Below are positions 45,213 through 55,139 of a stretch of 64,000 nt of DNA, piece by piece. The stretch comes from Fusobacterium massiliense (lineage in GTDB: Bacteria; Fusobacteriota; Fusobacteriia; Fusobacteriales; Fusobacteriaceae), in contig NZ_LT608325.1 in NCBI RefSeq assembly GCF_900095705.1, positions 62,001-126,000 on the forward strand, given 5' to 3'. The translations under genes and the position numbers were made by a program. Position 1 is the first letter of the stretch, and every line of letters starts with the position of its first letter. Below the pieces are notes generated by a model that did not search any database, had not been told where the DNA came from, and saw only the letters and a program-made list of their open reading frames with translations.

Positions 45213-47498
45213 TTGAATTTTGAGAGAAGAAAAGTTATCAATAGAGATGGAATTATTGAAGAATTGAACATTGAAAAGATTAGAGAAAAACTTGAAAGAG
45301 CTTGTGAAGGTTTAGAAGTAAATATGGTTGAACTTGAAAGTAAAATTGATTCAATTTATGAAGAAAATATTACTACTCAAAAAATTCAAGCCTCTCTTAT
45401 CAACTCAGCCGTTGCTATGACTACTTTTGAAGAAAGTGATTGGTCTTATGTAGCAGGAAGATTACTTATGATGGAAGCTGAGAGAGAAGTCTATCATGCA
45501 AGAGGTTTTTCATACAATGATTTTCCGAAAATGATAAAAAAAATGATAGAGTTAGGTCTATATGACAATAGACTTGCAACTTATACAGATGAAGAATTAC
45601 AAGAACTAGCTAGTTTTATCGTTGTGGATAGAGATATGGTTTATGATTATGCCGGAGCAAATATGCTTGTTAATAGATACTTGATAAGATATGATGGTAA
45701 GAGTTATGAATTACCTCAAGAAGTATTTATGGCTATATCTATGATGTTATCTCTAAATGAAGAAAAAGTAAAAACTTCAAATAATAAAAAAAGTAGAATT
45801 GAAATAGCAAAAGAATTTTACGATGCATTATCACTTAGAAAATTGTCATTAGCTACACCTATTTTAGCAAATTTAAGAATACCTAACGGGAATTTATCAT
45901 CTTGTTTTATCACTGCTATAGACGATAATATAGAATCAATTTTTTATAATATAGATTCTATTGCTAAAATTAGTAAAAATGGTGGAGGAGTAGGAGTAAA
46001 TGTTTCTAGAATAAGAGCTAAAGGGTCTATGGTAAATGGGTATTACAATGCAAGTGGTGGAGTTGTACCTTGGATAAGAATTATCAATGACACAGCTGTT
46101 GCTGTAAATCAACAAGGAAGAAGAGCAGGTGCTGTTACAGTTGCACTTGATACTTGGCATCTAGATATAGAAACTTTCTTAGAACTTCAAACTGAAAATG
46201 GAGATCAAAGAGGTAAAGCTTACGATATTTATCCCCAAGTTGTTTGTTCAAATCTTTTTATGAAAAGAGTAAAAAATAATGAAACTTGGACTTTAGTTGA
46301 CCCATATGAAGTAAGAAAAATTTATGGAGTAGAACTTTGTGAACTTTATGGATACGAGTTTGAAGAACTTTATGAGAAAATCGAGAAAGATAATAATATT
46401 AAAATAAAGAAAGTTTTAAATGCTAAGGATTTGTTTAAAAGTATCATGAAAACTCAATTAGAAACAGGTATGCCATATATTTTCTATAAAGATAGAGCTA
46501 ATGAAATGAACCATAATTCACATATGGGAATGATAGGTAATGGAAATTTATGTATGGAAAGTTTCTCTAATTTTAAACCGACAGTTGATTTTATTGAAGA
46601 TGAAAATGGAAATACTTCTATAAGAAAAAGTGAAATGGGAGAAATTCATACATGTAATTTAATTTCTATGAACTTAGCTGAACTTACTCAAGAAGAAATT
46701 GAAAAATATGTTGCTCTTGCTGTTAGAGCATTGGACAACACAATAGATTTAACAGTAACTCCGTTGAAAGAGTCAAATAAACATAATTTATTATATAGAA
46801 CTGTTGGAGTTGGAGCTATGGGCTTAGCTGATTACTTAGCTAGGGAATATATGATATATGAAGAATCTGTTAATGAAATAGATGAACTTTTTGAAAGAAT
46901 AGCTATTTATGCAATAAAAGCATCAGCATTACTTTCAAAAGAAAGAGGATCTTATAAAGCATTTAAAGGTTCTAAATGGGATCAAGGTTTATTCTTTGGA
47001 AAAACTAATGAATGGTATCAAAAAAATTCTAAATTTAAAGATGAGTGGAATGAAGCTTTTTATTTAGTTCAAGCTCATGGTCTTAGAAATGGAGAGCTTA
47101 CAGCTATAGCTCCAAATACATCAACATCATTACTTATGGGGTCGACAGCTTCTGTTATTCCAACATTCTCAAGATTTTTTATAGAAAAAAATCAAAGAGG
47201 GGCTACACCTAGAACTGTAAAACATCTAAAGGATAGAGCTTGGTTTTATCCAGAATTTAAAAATGTTAATCCTATAACTTATGTAAAGATTATGGCAAAA
47301 ATTGGTTCGTGGGTAAGTCAAGGAGTATCTATGGAACTTTTATTTGACCTAAATAAAGATATAAAAGCTAAAGATATTTATGATACATTAATTACAGCTT
47401 GGGAAGAAGGTTGTAAGAGTGTTTATTATATAAGAACTATACAAAAGAATACAAACAATATAGCCGATAAAGAGGAGTGTGAAAGCTGTAGTGGATAG
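45213..47498 (+). CDS. nrdA: Ribonucleoside-diphosphate reductase, large subunit
   Basis: 761-aa catalytic subunit reducing NDPs to dNDPs. An N-terminal ATP-cone (INRDGIIEELNIEKIREKLE) for allosteric activity control, catalytic segments LSSCFITAIDD, NGGGVGVNVSR and NLCMES, and C-terminal redox cysteines in ECESCSG. Length and ATP-cone fit NrdA. The start is a TTG at 45213 with GAGGTGA ahead, on the base after the nrdH stop. Its 3' end overlaps nrdB by 8 bp. Confidence 0.93.
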   Translation: MNFERRKVINRDGIIEELNIEKIREKLERACEGLEVNMVELESKIDSIYEENITTQKIQASLINSAVAMTTFEESDWSYVAGRLLMMEAEREVYHARGFSYNDFPKMIKKMIELGLYDNRLATYTDEELQELASFIVVDRDMVYDYAGANMLVNRYLIRYDGKSYELPQEVFMAISMMLSLNEEKVKTSNNKKSRIEIAKEFYDALSLRKLSLATPILANLRIPNGNLSSCFITAIDDNIESIFYNIDSIAKISKNGGGVGVNVSRIRAKGSMVNGYYNASGGVVPWIRIINDTAVAVNQQGRRAGAVTVALDTWHLDIETFLELQTENGDQRGKAYDIYPQVVCSNLFMKRVKNNETWTLVDPYEVRKIYGVELCELYGYEFEELYEKIEKDNNIKIKKVLNAKDLFKSIMKTQLETGMPYIFYKDRANEMNHNSHMGMIGNGNLCMESFSNFKPTVDFIEDENGNTSIRKSEMGEIHTCNLISMNLAELTQEEIEKYVALAVRALDNTIDLTVTPLKESNKHNLLYRTVGVGAMGLADYLAREYMIYEESVNEIDELFERIAIYAIKASALLSKERGSYKAFKGSKWDQGLFFGKTNEWYQKNSKFKDEWNEAFYLVQAHGLRNGELTAIAPNTSTSLLMGSTASVIPTFSRFFIEKNQRGATPRTVKHLKDRAWFYPEFKNVNPITYVKIMAKIGSWVSQGVSMELLFDLNKDIKAKDIYDTLITAWEEGCKSVYYIRTIQKNTNNIADKEECESCSG

Positions 47499-48525
47499 AA
47501 AAAAATTATTTAATCCAGATGGTGATGATACATTAAATGCAAGAAAGATTATAAAGGGAAATTCCACAAATTTATTTAACTTAAATAATGTTAAATTTCA
47601 ATGGGCTAATCAACTATATAGAACTATGATGGCTAACTTTTGGATACCTGAAAAAGTTGATTTAACTCAAGATAAAAATGATTATGAAAACTTAACTGTC
47701 CCTGAAAGAGAAGCCTATGATGGAATATTATCTTTTTTAATATTTTTAGATAGTATACAAACTAATAATATTCCTAATATATCAGACCATATAACAGCTC
47801 CGGAAGTTAATTTGCTACTTGCAATTCAAACTTTCCAAGAAGCAATACATTCTCAATCTTATCAATATATAATAGAATCTATACTTCCAAAACAAAGTAG
47901 AGATTTGATTTATGATAAATGGAGAGATGATAAGGTTCTATTTGAAAGAAATAGCTTTATAGCTAAAATATATCAAGATTTTATAGATGAACAATCAGAT
48001 GAAAATTTTGCTAAGGTTATTATAGCTAACTATTTGTTAGAGTCTCTATATTTCTACAATGGATTTAACTTCTTCTATCTATTAGCAAGTAGAAATAAAA
48101 TGGTTGGGACATCTGATATTATAAGACTTATCAATAGAGATGAACTTTCTCATGTTGTTTTATTTAGAAGTATGGTAAAAGAAATTAAAAACGATTATCC
48201 AGAATTTTTTACTGCTGAAACTATTTATTCTATGTTTAAAACAGCTGTTGAACAAGAAATAAATTGGACAGAACATATAATAGGAAATAAGGTTCTTGGA
48301 ATAACTTCTCAAACAACAGAAGCATATACAAAATGGCTTGCTAATGAGAGATTAAAATCTTTGGGATTGGAACCGTTATATCCTGGATTTAATAAGAATC
48401 CATACAAACATTTAGAAAGATTTGCTGACACTGAAGGAGAAGGAAATGTTAAATCAAATTTCTTTGAAGGAACAGTAACAAGTTATAATATGAGTTCTTC
48501 TATCGATGGTTGGGAAGATTTCTAA
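47491..48525 (+). CDS. nrdB: Ribonucleoside-diphosphate reductase, small subunit
   Basis: 344-aa radical-generating subunit. Metal ligands are seen in FLDSIQ, QEAIHSQSY (E..H) and RDELSHVV (E..H); the tyrosine four residues after the first histidine matches the radical Tyr122 of E. coli NrdB. The start is set at the GTG at 47491 (product MDRKKLFNPDG); GAGGAG lies 13 bp upstream. A GTG at 47479 is too close to that site. Overlaps nrdA. Confidence 0.92.
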   Translation: MDRKKLFNPDGDDTLNARKIIKGNSTNLFNLNNVKFQWANQLYRTMMANFWIPEKVDLTQDKNDYENLTVPEREAYDGILSFLIFLDSIQTNNIPNISDHITAPEVNLLLAIQTFQEAIHSQSYQYIIESILPKQSRDLIYDKWRDDKVLFERNSFIAKIYQDFIDEQSDENFAKVIIANYLLESLYFYNGFNFFYLLASRNKMVGTSDIIRLINRDELSHVVLFRSMVKEIKNDYPEFFTAETIYSMFKTAVEQEINWTEHIIGNKVLGITSQTTEAYTKWLANERLKSLGLEPLYPGFNKNPYKHLERFADTEGEGNVKSNFFEGTVTSYNMSSSIDGWEDF

Positions 48526-48556
48526 GTAAATTTTAAATTATATTAATTAGAAAAAA

Positions 48557-48598
48557 TAACACCTATAATCTTTTTTATAAAAATTATGGGTGTATTAT
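48557..48598 (+). terminator. Terminator of nrdHAB
   Basis: Stem AACACCTATAAT/ATTATGGGTGT with an A+T loop, followed by ATTATTTTA. Confidence 0.75.
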
Positions 48599-48600
48599 TT

Positions 48601-48730
48601 TATATAGGAAAGTATAAATTTAAATAGCAACCTGACAGCCGTATGACTCTTCCGAGCTCACCGAAATGTTCTCCAGAGTAATACGGACGTCGGAGACTAA
48701 TTTTCATATTAAATTTATACTTTCCTATAA
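48601..48730 (-). repeat. Dispersed hairpin element, copy 21 (type 2, both shell ends)
   Basis: The most symmetrical shell: TATATAGGAAAGTATAAATTTAAATAGCA on the left and AAATTTATACTTTCCTATA on the right. The type 2 core (48631-48698) lacks the first bases of its outer arm (AACCTGACAGCC). Confidence 0.92.
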
Positions 48731-48734
48731 AATA

Positions 48735-48760
48735 AAAAATCCCACAGTTTTCTGTGGGAT
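48735..48760 (-). terminator. Terminator of rplM-rpsI
   Basis: Nine-bp stem ATCCCACAG/CTGTGGGAT, loop of four T, with a T run on the minus strand. Confidence 0.9.
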
Positions 48761-48779
48761 AATTTTTTGAATAAACCAA

Positions 48780-49178
48780 TTATCTTTTTGAGAATTGAGG
48801 GCTTCTTCTTGCTTTTTTCTTACCGTATTTCTTTCTTTCAACCATTCTTGAGTCTCTAGTTAAGAATCCAGCTTCTCTTAAAGCTTCTTTTAAGCTTTCA
48901 TCAGCAAGTAATAAAGCTCTTGCAACACCATGTCTGATTGCTCCTGCTTGTCCTGCATTTCCTCCACCTACTACATTAACTTTTACTCCATATTTAGATA
49001 AAGTTTCTGTTAATGCTAAAGGTTGTTCAACTATTTTAGATAAGATTGCTCTTCCTCCAAAATAATCTGCCATTGCTTTACCGTTTATTTCTACTCCTTG
49101 ACCACCAGGGATTAATCTTACTCTAGCTACCGAAGTTTTTCTTCTACCAGTTCCTAAATATTGAATTGTATCTGCCAC
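48780..49178 (-). CDS. rpsI: 30S ribosomal protein S9 (uS9)
   Basis: 132 aa beginning [21 protein letters not shown], with [20 protein letters not shown] and the basic tail [12 protein letters not shown] that reaches the P-site tRNA. It lies 11 bp downstream of rplM, the conserved L13-S9 pair. Confidence 0.97.
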   Translation of the reverse strand: MADTIQYLGTGRRKTSVARVRLIPGGQGVEINGKAMADYFGGRAILSKIVEQPLALTETLSKYGVKVNVVGGGNAGQAGAIRHGVARALLLADESLKEALREAGFLTRDSRMVERKKYGKKKARRSPQFSKR

Positions 49179-49189
49179 TGTTCTACCTC

Positions 49190-49624
49190 CTATAATTCTA
49201 CCTTATTTGGTTTTTGAGCTTCATGAGCATGTTCAGCTCCTGCAAATGCTCTAAGTCTAGTTAGTTGTTGTCTTCCTAATTTGTTTTTTGGAAGCATTCT
49301 CTTAACAGCTAGCATTAAAAGTTCTTCAGGTTTTTTAGCTAGGATTTCTCCTAATTTTCTAGCTCTTATTCCTCCAGGGAATCCAGAGTGATTGTAGTAA
49401 ACTTTGTTGTTTAATTTGTTTCCAGTTACAACAATTTTATCTACATTTGTAACTACAACATAATCTCCACCATCGATATGAGGAGTAAATGTTAATTTTT
49501 CTTTACCCATTAATTTTTTAGCTATCTCAACAGCTAATCTTCCTAAAATTTGTCCTTCTGCGTCGTAGTGATGCCATTCTCTAACAACGTCTTCTTTTCT
49601 TTGCATAAAAGTATATTTTTTCAC
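49190..49624 (-). CDS. rplM: 50S ribosomal protein L13 (uL13)
   Basis: 144 aa. Contains [43 protein letters not shown] and the [16 protein letters not shown] signature. The start is a GTG at 49624 with AGGAGG 8 bp upstream. The leader (49625-49700) can form CCTTT/AAAGG and TTATATT/AATATAA hairpins and may serve autogenous control, as L13 leaders do elsewhere (inference). Confidence 0.97.
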   Translation of the reverse strand: MKKYTFMQRKEDVVREWHHYDAEGQILGRLAVEIAKKLMGKEKLTFTPHIDGGDYVVVTNVDKIVVTGNKLNNKVYYNHSGFPGGIRARKLGEILAKKPEELLMLAVKRMLPKNKLGRQQLTRLRAFAGAEHAHEAQKPNKVEL

Positions 49625-49706
49625 TTTTAAATCCTCCTAATATGGTTATATTTTTCTAATATAACGCAACGGTCCTTTGTGGGAAAGGTTAAATTTATAC
49701 CTAGTT

Positions 49707-49735
49707 ATTATATTACTTTTTTTGATATATGTCAA
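49707..49735 (-). promoter_or_regulatory. Promoter of rplM-rpsI
   Basis: On the minus strand perfect TTGACA, 17-bp spacer, perfect TATAAT; leader about 75 nt. Confidence 0.85.
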
Positions 49736-49763
49736 TTAAAATTGCACTAATTATTTTTTATAT

Positions 49764-49795
49764 TTGACAAATCTAAAAAAAAATGCTAGTATAAT
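49764..49795 (+). promoter_or_regulatory. Promoter of the glycine riboswitch / symporter transcript
   Basis: TTGACA followed by TAGTAT at 17 bp or TATAAT at 20 bp; the composite TAGTATAAT makes either possible. It diverges from the rplM promoter. Confidence 0.7.
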
Positions 49796-49821
49796 CAATC
49801 ATAGAATCGAATAATTAATCG

Positions 49822-49990
49822 GATGAAGATATGAGGAGAGATTTTTTATTAAAAATAAAAAACACCGAAGAAGTAACTCTTTCAGGTAAAAGGACTCATA
49901 TTGGACGAACCTCTGGAGAGATTATCATAAAGATAACACCGAAGGAGCAAAGCCATTTTGGCCTAAACTCTCAGGTAAAAGGACGGAGGA
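49822..49990 (+). promoter_or_regulatory. Tandem glycine riboswitch (gcvT type)
   Basis: Two consecutive aptamers. The first runs from GAGGAGAG through ACACCGAAGAAGTAA, CAGGTAAAAGGACTC and GGACGAACCTCTGGAGAG. The second holds ACACCGAAGGAGCAAAGCC, CAGGTAAAAGGACGGAGG. These conserved cores define the cooperative glycine riboswitch, well studied from F. nucleatum. Downstream of it come a small GAATTG/CAATTC hairpin and a terminator, then a glycine/alanine symporter gene. Confidence 0.95.
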
Positions 49991-50059
49991 ATTGTGCAAT
50001 TCTTATAAAAATTTTATTTTTTTATTTTTATTGTATAATTCTTTTATATTTGATATTCA

Positions 50060-50088
50060 GAGGTCTTTAGAAAAAGACCTTTTTTTAT
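50060..50088 (+). terminator. Expression-platform terminator of the glycine riboswitch
   Basis: Eight-bp stem AGGTCTTT/AAAGACCT with a 4-nt loop followed by a T run, 70 bp after the second aptamer and 39 bp before the start codon. Confidence 0.85.
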
Positions 50089-50126
50089 TTATTCGATGAA
50101 ATTATAATATAAAAGGAGAAGTTTTT

Positions 50127-51479
50127 ATGTTAAGTGTTATTGCAGAAATTAATAATTTATTTTGGGGAATGATTTTAATTATACTTTTAGTTGGAACAGG
50201 ATTTTTTTATACAGTCAAATTAAAATTTGTTCAAGTTAGAAAATTTAAAAGAGGAGTAAGACAACTTACTGGAGATTTTAATATGAATGGAAAATCTGCA
50301 GACCACAATGGAATGTCTTCGTTTCAAGCTTTAGCAACAGCAATAGCTGCTCAAGTTGGGACAGGAAATTTAGCTGGAGCTGCTACTGCAATAGTATCAG
50401 GGGGACCAGGGGCTATATTCTGGATGTGGGTAAGTGCTTTTTTTGGAATGTCAACAATTTATGCTGAAGCTATCTTAAGTCAGCTTTTTAAAAGAAAAGT
50501 AGAGGGAGAAGTAACAGGGGGACCAGCATATTATATTGAAGAATTATTTAATAAAAATTTTATAGCTAAAATTCTTGCTATCTTTTTTGCTTTATCTTGT
50601 ATTTTAGCTTTAGGATTTATGGGAAATGGTGTTCAAGCAAACTCGATAGGAGTTGCAATGGAAAATGCTTTTTCTATCCCTCCACTATTAACAGGGATTA
50701 TAGTAGCGTTATTAGGAGGTTTTGTTTTTTTTGGAGGAGTTAAGAGAATAGCATCATTTACAGAAAAAGTAGTACCTTTTATGGCAGGTCTATATATTTT
50801 AATTTGTTTAATAATAATTTTTATTAATTATGATAATATTTTTCCAGCATTTCAAGCAATTTTTGTAAATGCTTTTTCTACAAAATCTATACTTGGTGGG
50901 TTTTTAGGAATGGGTGTGAAAAAAGCAGTTAGATATGGAGTTGCTAGAGGATTATTTTCAAATGAAGCTGGTATGGGTTCAACTCCACATGCACATGCAA
51001 TAGCTAAGGTTGAAAATCCAGTTGAACAAGGAAATGTTGCTCTTATAACTGTTTTTATTGATACTTTTATAGTTTTAACTATGACAGCTCTTGTAATTTT
51101 GACTTCTCATAATGTTGTTGGTGGAGTAGAATTAACAGGAATTTCTTTAACTCAAGTTGCATTTGAAAAAACTTTAGGTTACTTTGGAAATATATTTATA
51201 GCTGTTGCTTTATTTTTCTTTGCTTTTTCTACAATAATTGGTTGGTATTTCTTTGGAGAAGCTAATATAAAATATCTTTTTGGAAAAAAGGCTATCGGTA
51301 TATACAGAGTACTTGTTATGATTTCTATCTTTTTAGGAACTACTCAAAAAGTTGATGTTGTATGGGAGTTAGCAGATTTATTTAACGGTCTTATGGTTAT
51401 ACCAAATTTAATTGCATTAATTTTATTACATAAATTAGTGTCAAAAACATCTAACGAGTATGATGAACTTCATAAATAA
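50127..51479 (+). CDS. Alanine/glycine:cation symporter (AGCS family)
   Basis: 450-aa membrane transporter with about eleven helices. Family signature AAQVGTGNLAGAATAIVSGGPGAIFWMW near residue 72 and FSNEAGMGSTPHAHA near residue 285. It imports alanine or glycine with Na+ or H+. The glycine riboswitch upstream argues for glycine as a physiological substrate; whether it acts as importer or as exporter of excess glycine depends on the riboswitch sign. Confidence 0.93.
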   Translation: MLSVIAEINNLFWGMILIILLVGTGFFYTVKLKFVQVRKFKRGVRQLTGDFNMNGKSADHNGMSSFQALATAIAAQVGTGNLAGAATAIVSGGPGAIFWMWVSAFFGMSTIYAEAILSQLFKRKVEGEVTGGPAYYIEELFNKNFIAKILAIFFALSCILALGFMGNGVQANSIGVAMENAFSIPPLLTGIIVALLGGFVFFGGVKRIASFTEKVVPFMAGLYILICLIIIFINYDNIFPAFQAIFVNAFSTKSILGGFLGMGVKKAVRYGVARGLFSNEAGMGSTPHAHAIAKVENPVEQGNVALITVFIDTFIVLTMTALVILTSHNVVGGVELTGISLTQVAFEKTLGYFGNIFIAVALFFFAFSTIIGWYFFGEANIKYLFGKKAIGIYRVLVMISIFLGTTQKVDVVWELADLFNGLMVIPNLIALILLHKLVSKTSNEYDELHK

Positions 51480-51483
51480 AAAA

Positions 51484-51571
51484 ATAAATAAAGTCTCTTG
51501 ACAGCCGTATGAGTTCTACGAGCTCAATAAACACAGTTTCTTCAAACTAGTACGGACGTCACAGAGACTAA
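51484..51571 (-). repeat. Dispersed hairpin element, copy 22 (type 1, no shell)
   Basis: Core 51492-51569 in the minus sense, with changes in one arm (CAGTTTCTTCAAACTAGTACGG) and a 2-bp insertion (GTCACAGAGACT). The right shell is absent. Confidence 0.87.
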
Positions 51572-51587
51572 TAAGCATGAATGAATA

Positions 51588-51625
51588 AAGGAGCTGTTAC
51601 ATCTTTAATTTTGTAACAACTCCTA
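51588..51625. terminator. Bidirectional terminator between symporter gene and asd
   Basis: Stem AGGAG-C-TGTTACA / TGTAACA-A-CTCCT with A- and T-rich flanks. Confidence 0.8.
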
Positions 51626-51647
51626 ATTTTCTTTATAAAATTTTATT

Positions 51648-52718
51648 TTAATCTAAATATCCAAGTTTTTTAATTAATTCAGCTGTAAGTACAGCACCTC
51701 CAGCAGCACCTCTTAAAGTATTATGAGAAAGTCCTACAAATTTATAATCGAATAAATTATCTTCTCTTAAACGACCAACAGTAATTTGCATTCCTTTTTC
51801 ATTATCTCTATCTAAAATAGGTTGAGGTCTATCATTTTCTTCATAATAATGTAAAAATTCTTTTGGTGCTAAAGGTAAATCAGTTATTTCTGACTTAAAA
51901 TTCTTTATCTTTTCTATTAATACATCTTTACCTGGATTTTTTTCTAAGTTAAATGAAACACAAGCTAAATGTCCATCTAATACGGGAACTCTAATACATT
52001 GAGCAGAGAATTTCATTTTATCATCTAATTTAATTTCTCCATCTTCAATATGACCAAATATTTTTAGTGGTTCTATTTCACTTTTTTCTTCTTCACCACC
52101 TATATAAGGAATAATATTTCCTACCATTTCTGGCCATTCTTCAAAAGTTTTCCCACTTCCAGATATAGCTTGATAAGTACAAATACTTGCTTCTTTTATT
52201 CCAAATTCTTTTAATGCAGCAAAAACAGGAACATAACTTTGAATTGAACAATTAGGTTTAACAACTATAAATCCTTTTTTAGTTCCTAATCTTTTTCTTT
52301 GAACATCTACTATTTCTAAATGATGAGCATTAATTTCTGGAATAATCATAGGTACATCAGCTTTCATACGATTAGCTGAATTGTTTGATACAACAACGAC
52401 TTCTTGTTTTGCATAAGCTTCTTCTAGTGCAACTAATTCTTTTTTATCTAAATTAACTGCACAAAAAATCATATCTATATCTTTTGAAACTGCTTCCACT
52501 TCCATTGCATCTTCAACTATCATATTTTTTGTAAATTCAGGCATTTTATTGTCGATTTTCCATTTATTTTGCATAAGCTCTCCATATTTTTTACCAGCCG
52601 AATTTTTTGATGCAGCAAGTTTTACTACATCGAAATATGGATGATTTTCTAAAAGGACAAGTAATCTTTGCCCAACCATTCCTGTTGCTCCAACAACAGC
52701 TACTCTTGATTTTTTCAT
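51648..52718 (-). CDS. asd: Aspartate-semialdehyde dehydrogenase
   Basis: 356-aa NADPH enzyme reducing aspartyl phosphate, the second step towards threonine, methionine and lysine. Cofactor motif VVGATGMVGQRLL, the catalytic cysteine in KPNCSIQSY and AISGSGKTF with GGEEEKSE after it, as in the archaeal/fungal-type branch. It lies at the end of the minus-strand thr cluster, 46 bp after thrB. Confidence 0.93.
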   Translation of the reverse strand: MKKSRVAVVGATGMVGQRLLVLLENHPYFDVVKLAASKNSAGKKYGELMQNKWKIDNKMPEFTKNMIVEDAMEVEAVSKDIDMIFCAVNLDKKELVALEEAYAKQEVVVVSNNSANRMKADVPMIIPEINAHHLEIVDVQRKRLGTKKGFIVVKPNCSIQSYVPVFAALKEFGIKEASICTYQAISGSGKTFEEWPEMVGNIIPYIGGEEEKSEIEPLKIFGHIEDGEIKLDDKMKFSAQCIRVPVLDGHLACVSFNLEKNPGKDVLIEKIKNFKSEITDLPLAPKEFLHYYEENDRPQPILDRDNEKGMQITVGRLREDNLFDYKFVGLSHNTLRGAAGGAVLTAELIKKLGYLD

Positions 52719-52746
52719 TTTTTTCTTCCTTTCTTTTTTCTATATT

Positions 52747-52770
52747 ATTTAATTTTATACTTTTCTATAG
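52747..52770 (-). repeat. Solo shell end of the dispersed element
   Basis: ATTTAATTTTATACTTTTCTATAG, matching the shell terminus of the hairpin elements, without any core. It lies between thrB and asd. Confidence 0.6.
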
Positions 52771-53640
52771 AGTAAAAATTGTTCCTTTTTTATCTACTTT
52801 TGTTATAATAGCTTTCCATTCATATTTTAAAGATTTTAACTTTTCTGTAATTTCATTTAAATTTTTCTCATCTTTTATTATATTAATAAGAGTTGAGCCA
52901 CTTCCAGAAATAAAAAATCCACAACTATCTATGCTCTCACAAATATTTCTAACTTCATCATATTCGTGTATTAATAATTTTCTATAGGGTTCGTGTATTT
53001 TATCATCTAGAATATTTTTTAAAATTTCAGTATCATAGTTTTCAAAACTTTTCAAAACTATTCCTAATCTACTCAAAGAATAAATAGCATCTTTAAAATT
53101 TAATTCTTTAGGTAAAGCTTTTCTAGCTTCTTCTGTTTTTGTTTCAAAATTTGGAATAAGTGCAATAAAATTAAATCTCTCATCTACATCATATTGAACA
53201 TTGTATGGATTTCCATCTACTGAGCAAGAAGCACATAAATTTCCAAATATAGCAGGTGCAACATTATCTGGGTGCCCCTCTATTTCTGTAGCGATTTTTA
53301 AGATTTCATTTTTATTTATCTCAGTATTTGTTAGCAAATATGCCCCATATATTCCAGCTACGACACAAGTAGCACTACTTCCTAGCCCTCTAGCAATAGG
53401 AGCTTGTTCTTTAACAGAAATTTTAACTCCTATAATAGGTTTATTTAAGTATTCTAAAGCTTTTTTAAAAGCTATATACACTAGATTATTTTCATTGCAG
53501 AACTGCTTGTCAAACCCATAAAATTCAAGTTTCTCATTTTTTTCAAAAGTAAAAACAGAATATATTTGAAAAGCCATTCCTAATGTATCAAAACCACAAC
53601 CAACATTGGCTGATGTCATAGGTACTCTAACTTCAAACAT
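52765..53640 (-). CDS. thrB: Homoserine kinase
   Basis: 291-aa GHMP kinase making O-phosphohomoserine. The ATP loop PIARGLGSSATCVVAG (about residues 83-98) and N-terminal RVPMTSANVGCGFDTLG are hallmarks; ISGSGSTLI is the third motif. Its ATG shares one base with the thrC stop (TAATG), so translation is coupled. Confidence 0.94.
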   Translation of the reverse strand: MFEVRVPMTSANVGCGFDTLGMAFQIYSVFTFEKNEKLEFYGFDKQFCNENNLVYIAFKKALEYLNKPIIGVKISVKEQAPIARGLGSSATCVVAGIYGAYLLTNTEINKNEILKIATEIEGHPDNVAPAIFGNLCASCSVDGNPYNVQYDVDERFNFIALIPNFETKTEEARKALPKELNFKDAIYSLSRLGIVLKSFENYDTEILKNILDDKIHEPYRKLLIHEYDEVRNICESIDSCGFFISGSGSTLINIIKDEKNLNEITEKLKSLKYEWKAIITKVDKKGTIFTL

Positions 53641-55091
53641 TATTTACTTGCCTCCAAAACATATTGTCCCATTTCTTCTTTTTTTATAACATCACTATGT
53701 AGTATAGTTTTTTCTTTTAAATTACTTAAGTTTTTAGGGATTTCAACTTGAGTATAACTATGAAGTTTTTCCATCAATTTAAATTCATCTTCATCATTTT
53801 CATTTAAAACTGCTTTTGCAACACTAGCACAGAATTTATAAGGAGAAGCAGTTGATAAAACTATTATTTCTCCCTCTAAATCTTTTTGTTCTAACATAAC
53901 TTTATATGCAACTGCAGTATGAGGGTCTAGTAAATATTTTTCTTCATTCCATACTTTTGAGATTATAGTAGATGTTTCTTCATCTGTAGCATAACCTGCA
54001 ATGAAATTAGTCTTAATTTTTCCTAAAATTTCATCATTAACTTTATATTTTCCTGTTTCATTAAGTTCTTTCATAAGACTTTTTATATACTCAGCATCTC
54101 CATCTGCTAAATCATAAAGTAATCTTTCCAAGTTGCTAGATATTAAAATATCCATACTAGGAGAAATAGTTTTCAAAAATTCTCTATTTCTATTATATTC
54201 TCCCGTTTTTAAGAAATCATAAAGAACATTATTTTCGTTGCTAGCACAAATTAATTTGTTTACAGGTAAACCTAATTTTTTAGCATAGTATCCTGCTAAG
54301 ATATCACCGAAATTACCAGTTGGAACAACAAAATTTACCTTATCTCCAACTTTTATTTTATTGTTTTTAATTAAATCGATATAGGCAACAAAATAGTAAA
54401 CTATTTGAGGTGTTAAACGACCTATATTGATAGAGTTAGCACTTGAGAATTTCTTTTTTCCTAGAGCTTTTTGTAAATCTTCATTTAAAAATATATTTTT
54501 TACACCAGTTTGAGCATCATCAAAATTACCTTCTATGGCACAAACTTTTGTGTTTTTACCTTCTTGAGTTCTCATTTGTAGCTCTTGAACTTTACTTACA
54601 CCGTTTTTAGGGTAGAAAACTACGATTTCTGTTTGTTGTACATCTTTAAATCCTTCAAGTGCTGCTTTTCCTGTGTCTCCACTTGTTGCAGTTAAAATTA
54701 ATATTTCTTTGTCCGTTCCTTCAAGTGCTAATTGAATCAGTTGGGGTAATAAAGTTAATGCAACATCTTTAAATGCACTTGTAGGTCCATGAAATAACTC
54801 AAGTATATGAGCTTGTTTTAAAGATACAAGAGGAGTAACAGATTTTACATAAAATTTATTGTAAGCACTTGATATAGCTTTTTTTAATTTTTCTTCATCA
54901 AATGAAAAGAATAATTTTAGAATTTCAAGAGCAATTTCATTATAATTTTTTGTTAATAGTTCTGTTATATCTATTTTTTTATTGTTTAAATCTTTTAAAA
55001 CGAATAGTCCACCATCATCACTTAATCCTTGTAAAAGAGCAATTTTATCGTCTTTTTCAATTTGGTTGTTTCTTGTACTTATATATTTCAT
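53640..55091 (-). CDS. thrC: Threonine synthase
   Basis: 483-aa PLP enzyme converting O-phosphohomoserine to threonine. The PLP lysine is in GPTSAFKDVAL (about residue 105) and the phosphate loop in TATSGDTGKAALEG. Start at 55091 behind GGAGAG; an in-frame TTG/ATG extension to 55133 is unlikely. First gene of thrC-thrB-asd. Confidence 0.95.
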   Translation of the reverse strand: MKYISTRNNQIEKDDKIALLQGLSDDGGLFVLKDLNNKKIDITELLTKNYNEIALEILKLFFSFDEEKLKKAISSAYNKFYVKSVTPLVSLKQAHILELFHGPTSAFKDVALTLLPQLIQLALEGTDKEILILTATSGDTGKAALEGFKDVQQTEIVVFYPKNGVSKVQELQMRTQEGKNTKVCAIEGNFDDAQTGVKNIFLNEDLQKALGKKKFSSANSINIGRLTPQIVYYFVAYIDLIKNNKIKVGDKVNFVVPTGNFGDILAGYYAKKLGLPVNKLICASNENNVLYDFLKTGEYNRNREFLKTISPSMDILISSNLERLLYDLADGDAEYIKSLMKELNETGKYKVNDEILGKIKTNFIAGYATDEETSTIISKVWNEEKYLLDPHTAVAYKVMLEQKDLEGEIIVLSTASPYKFCASVAKAVLNENDEDEFKLMEKLHSYTQVEIPKNLSNLKEKTILHSDVIKKEEMGQYVLEASK

Positions 55092-55139
55092 ACTTCTCTC
55101 CTTGATATAATATTCTCTATATGATAGTATCAAAATCTA

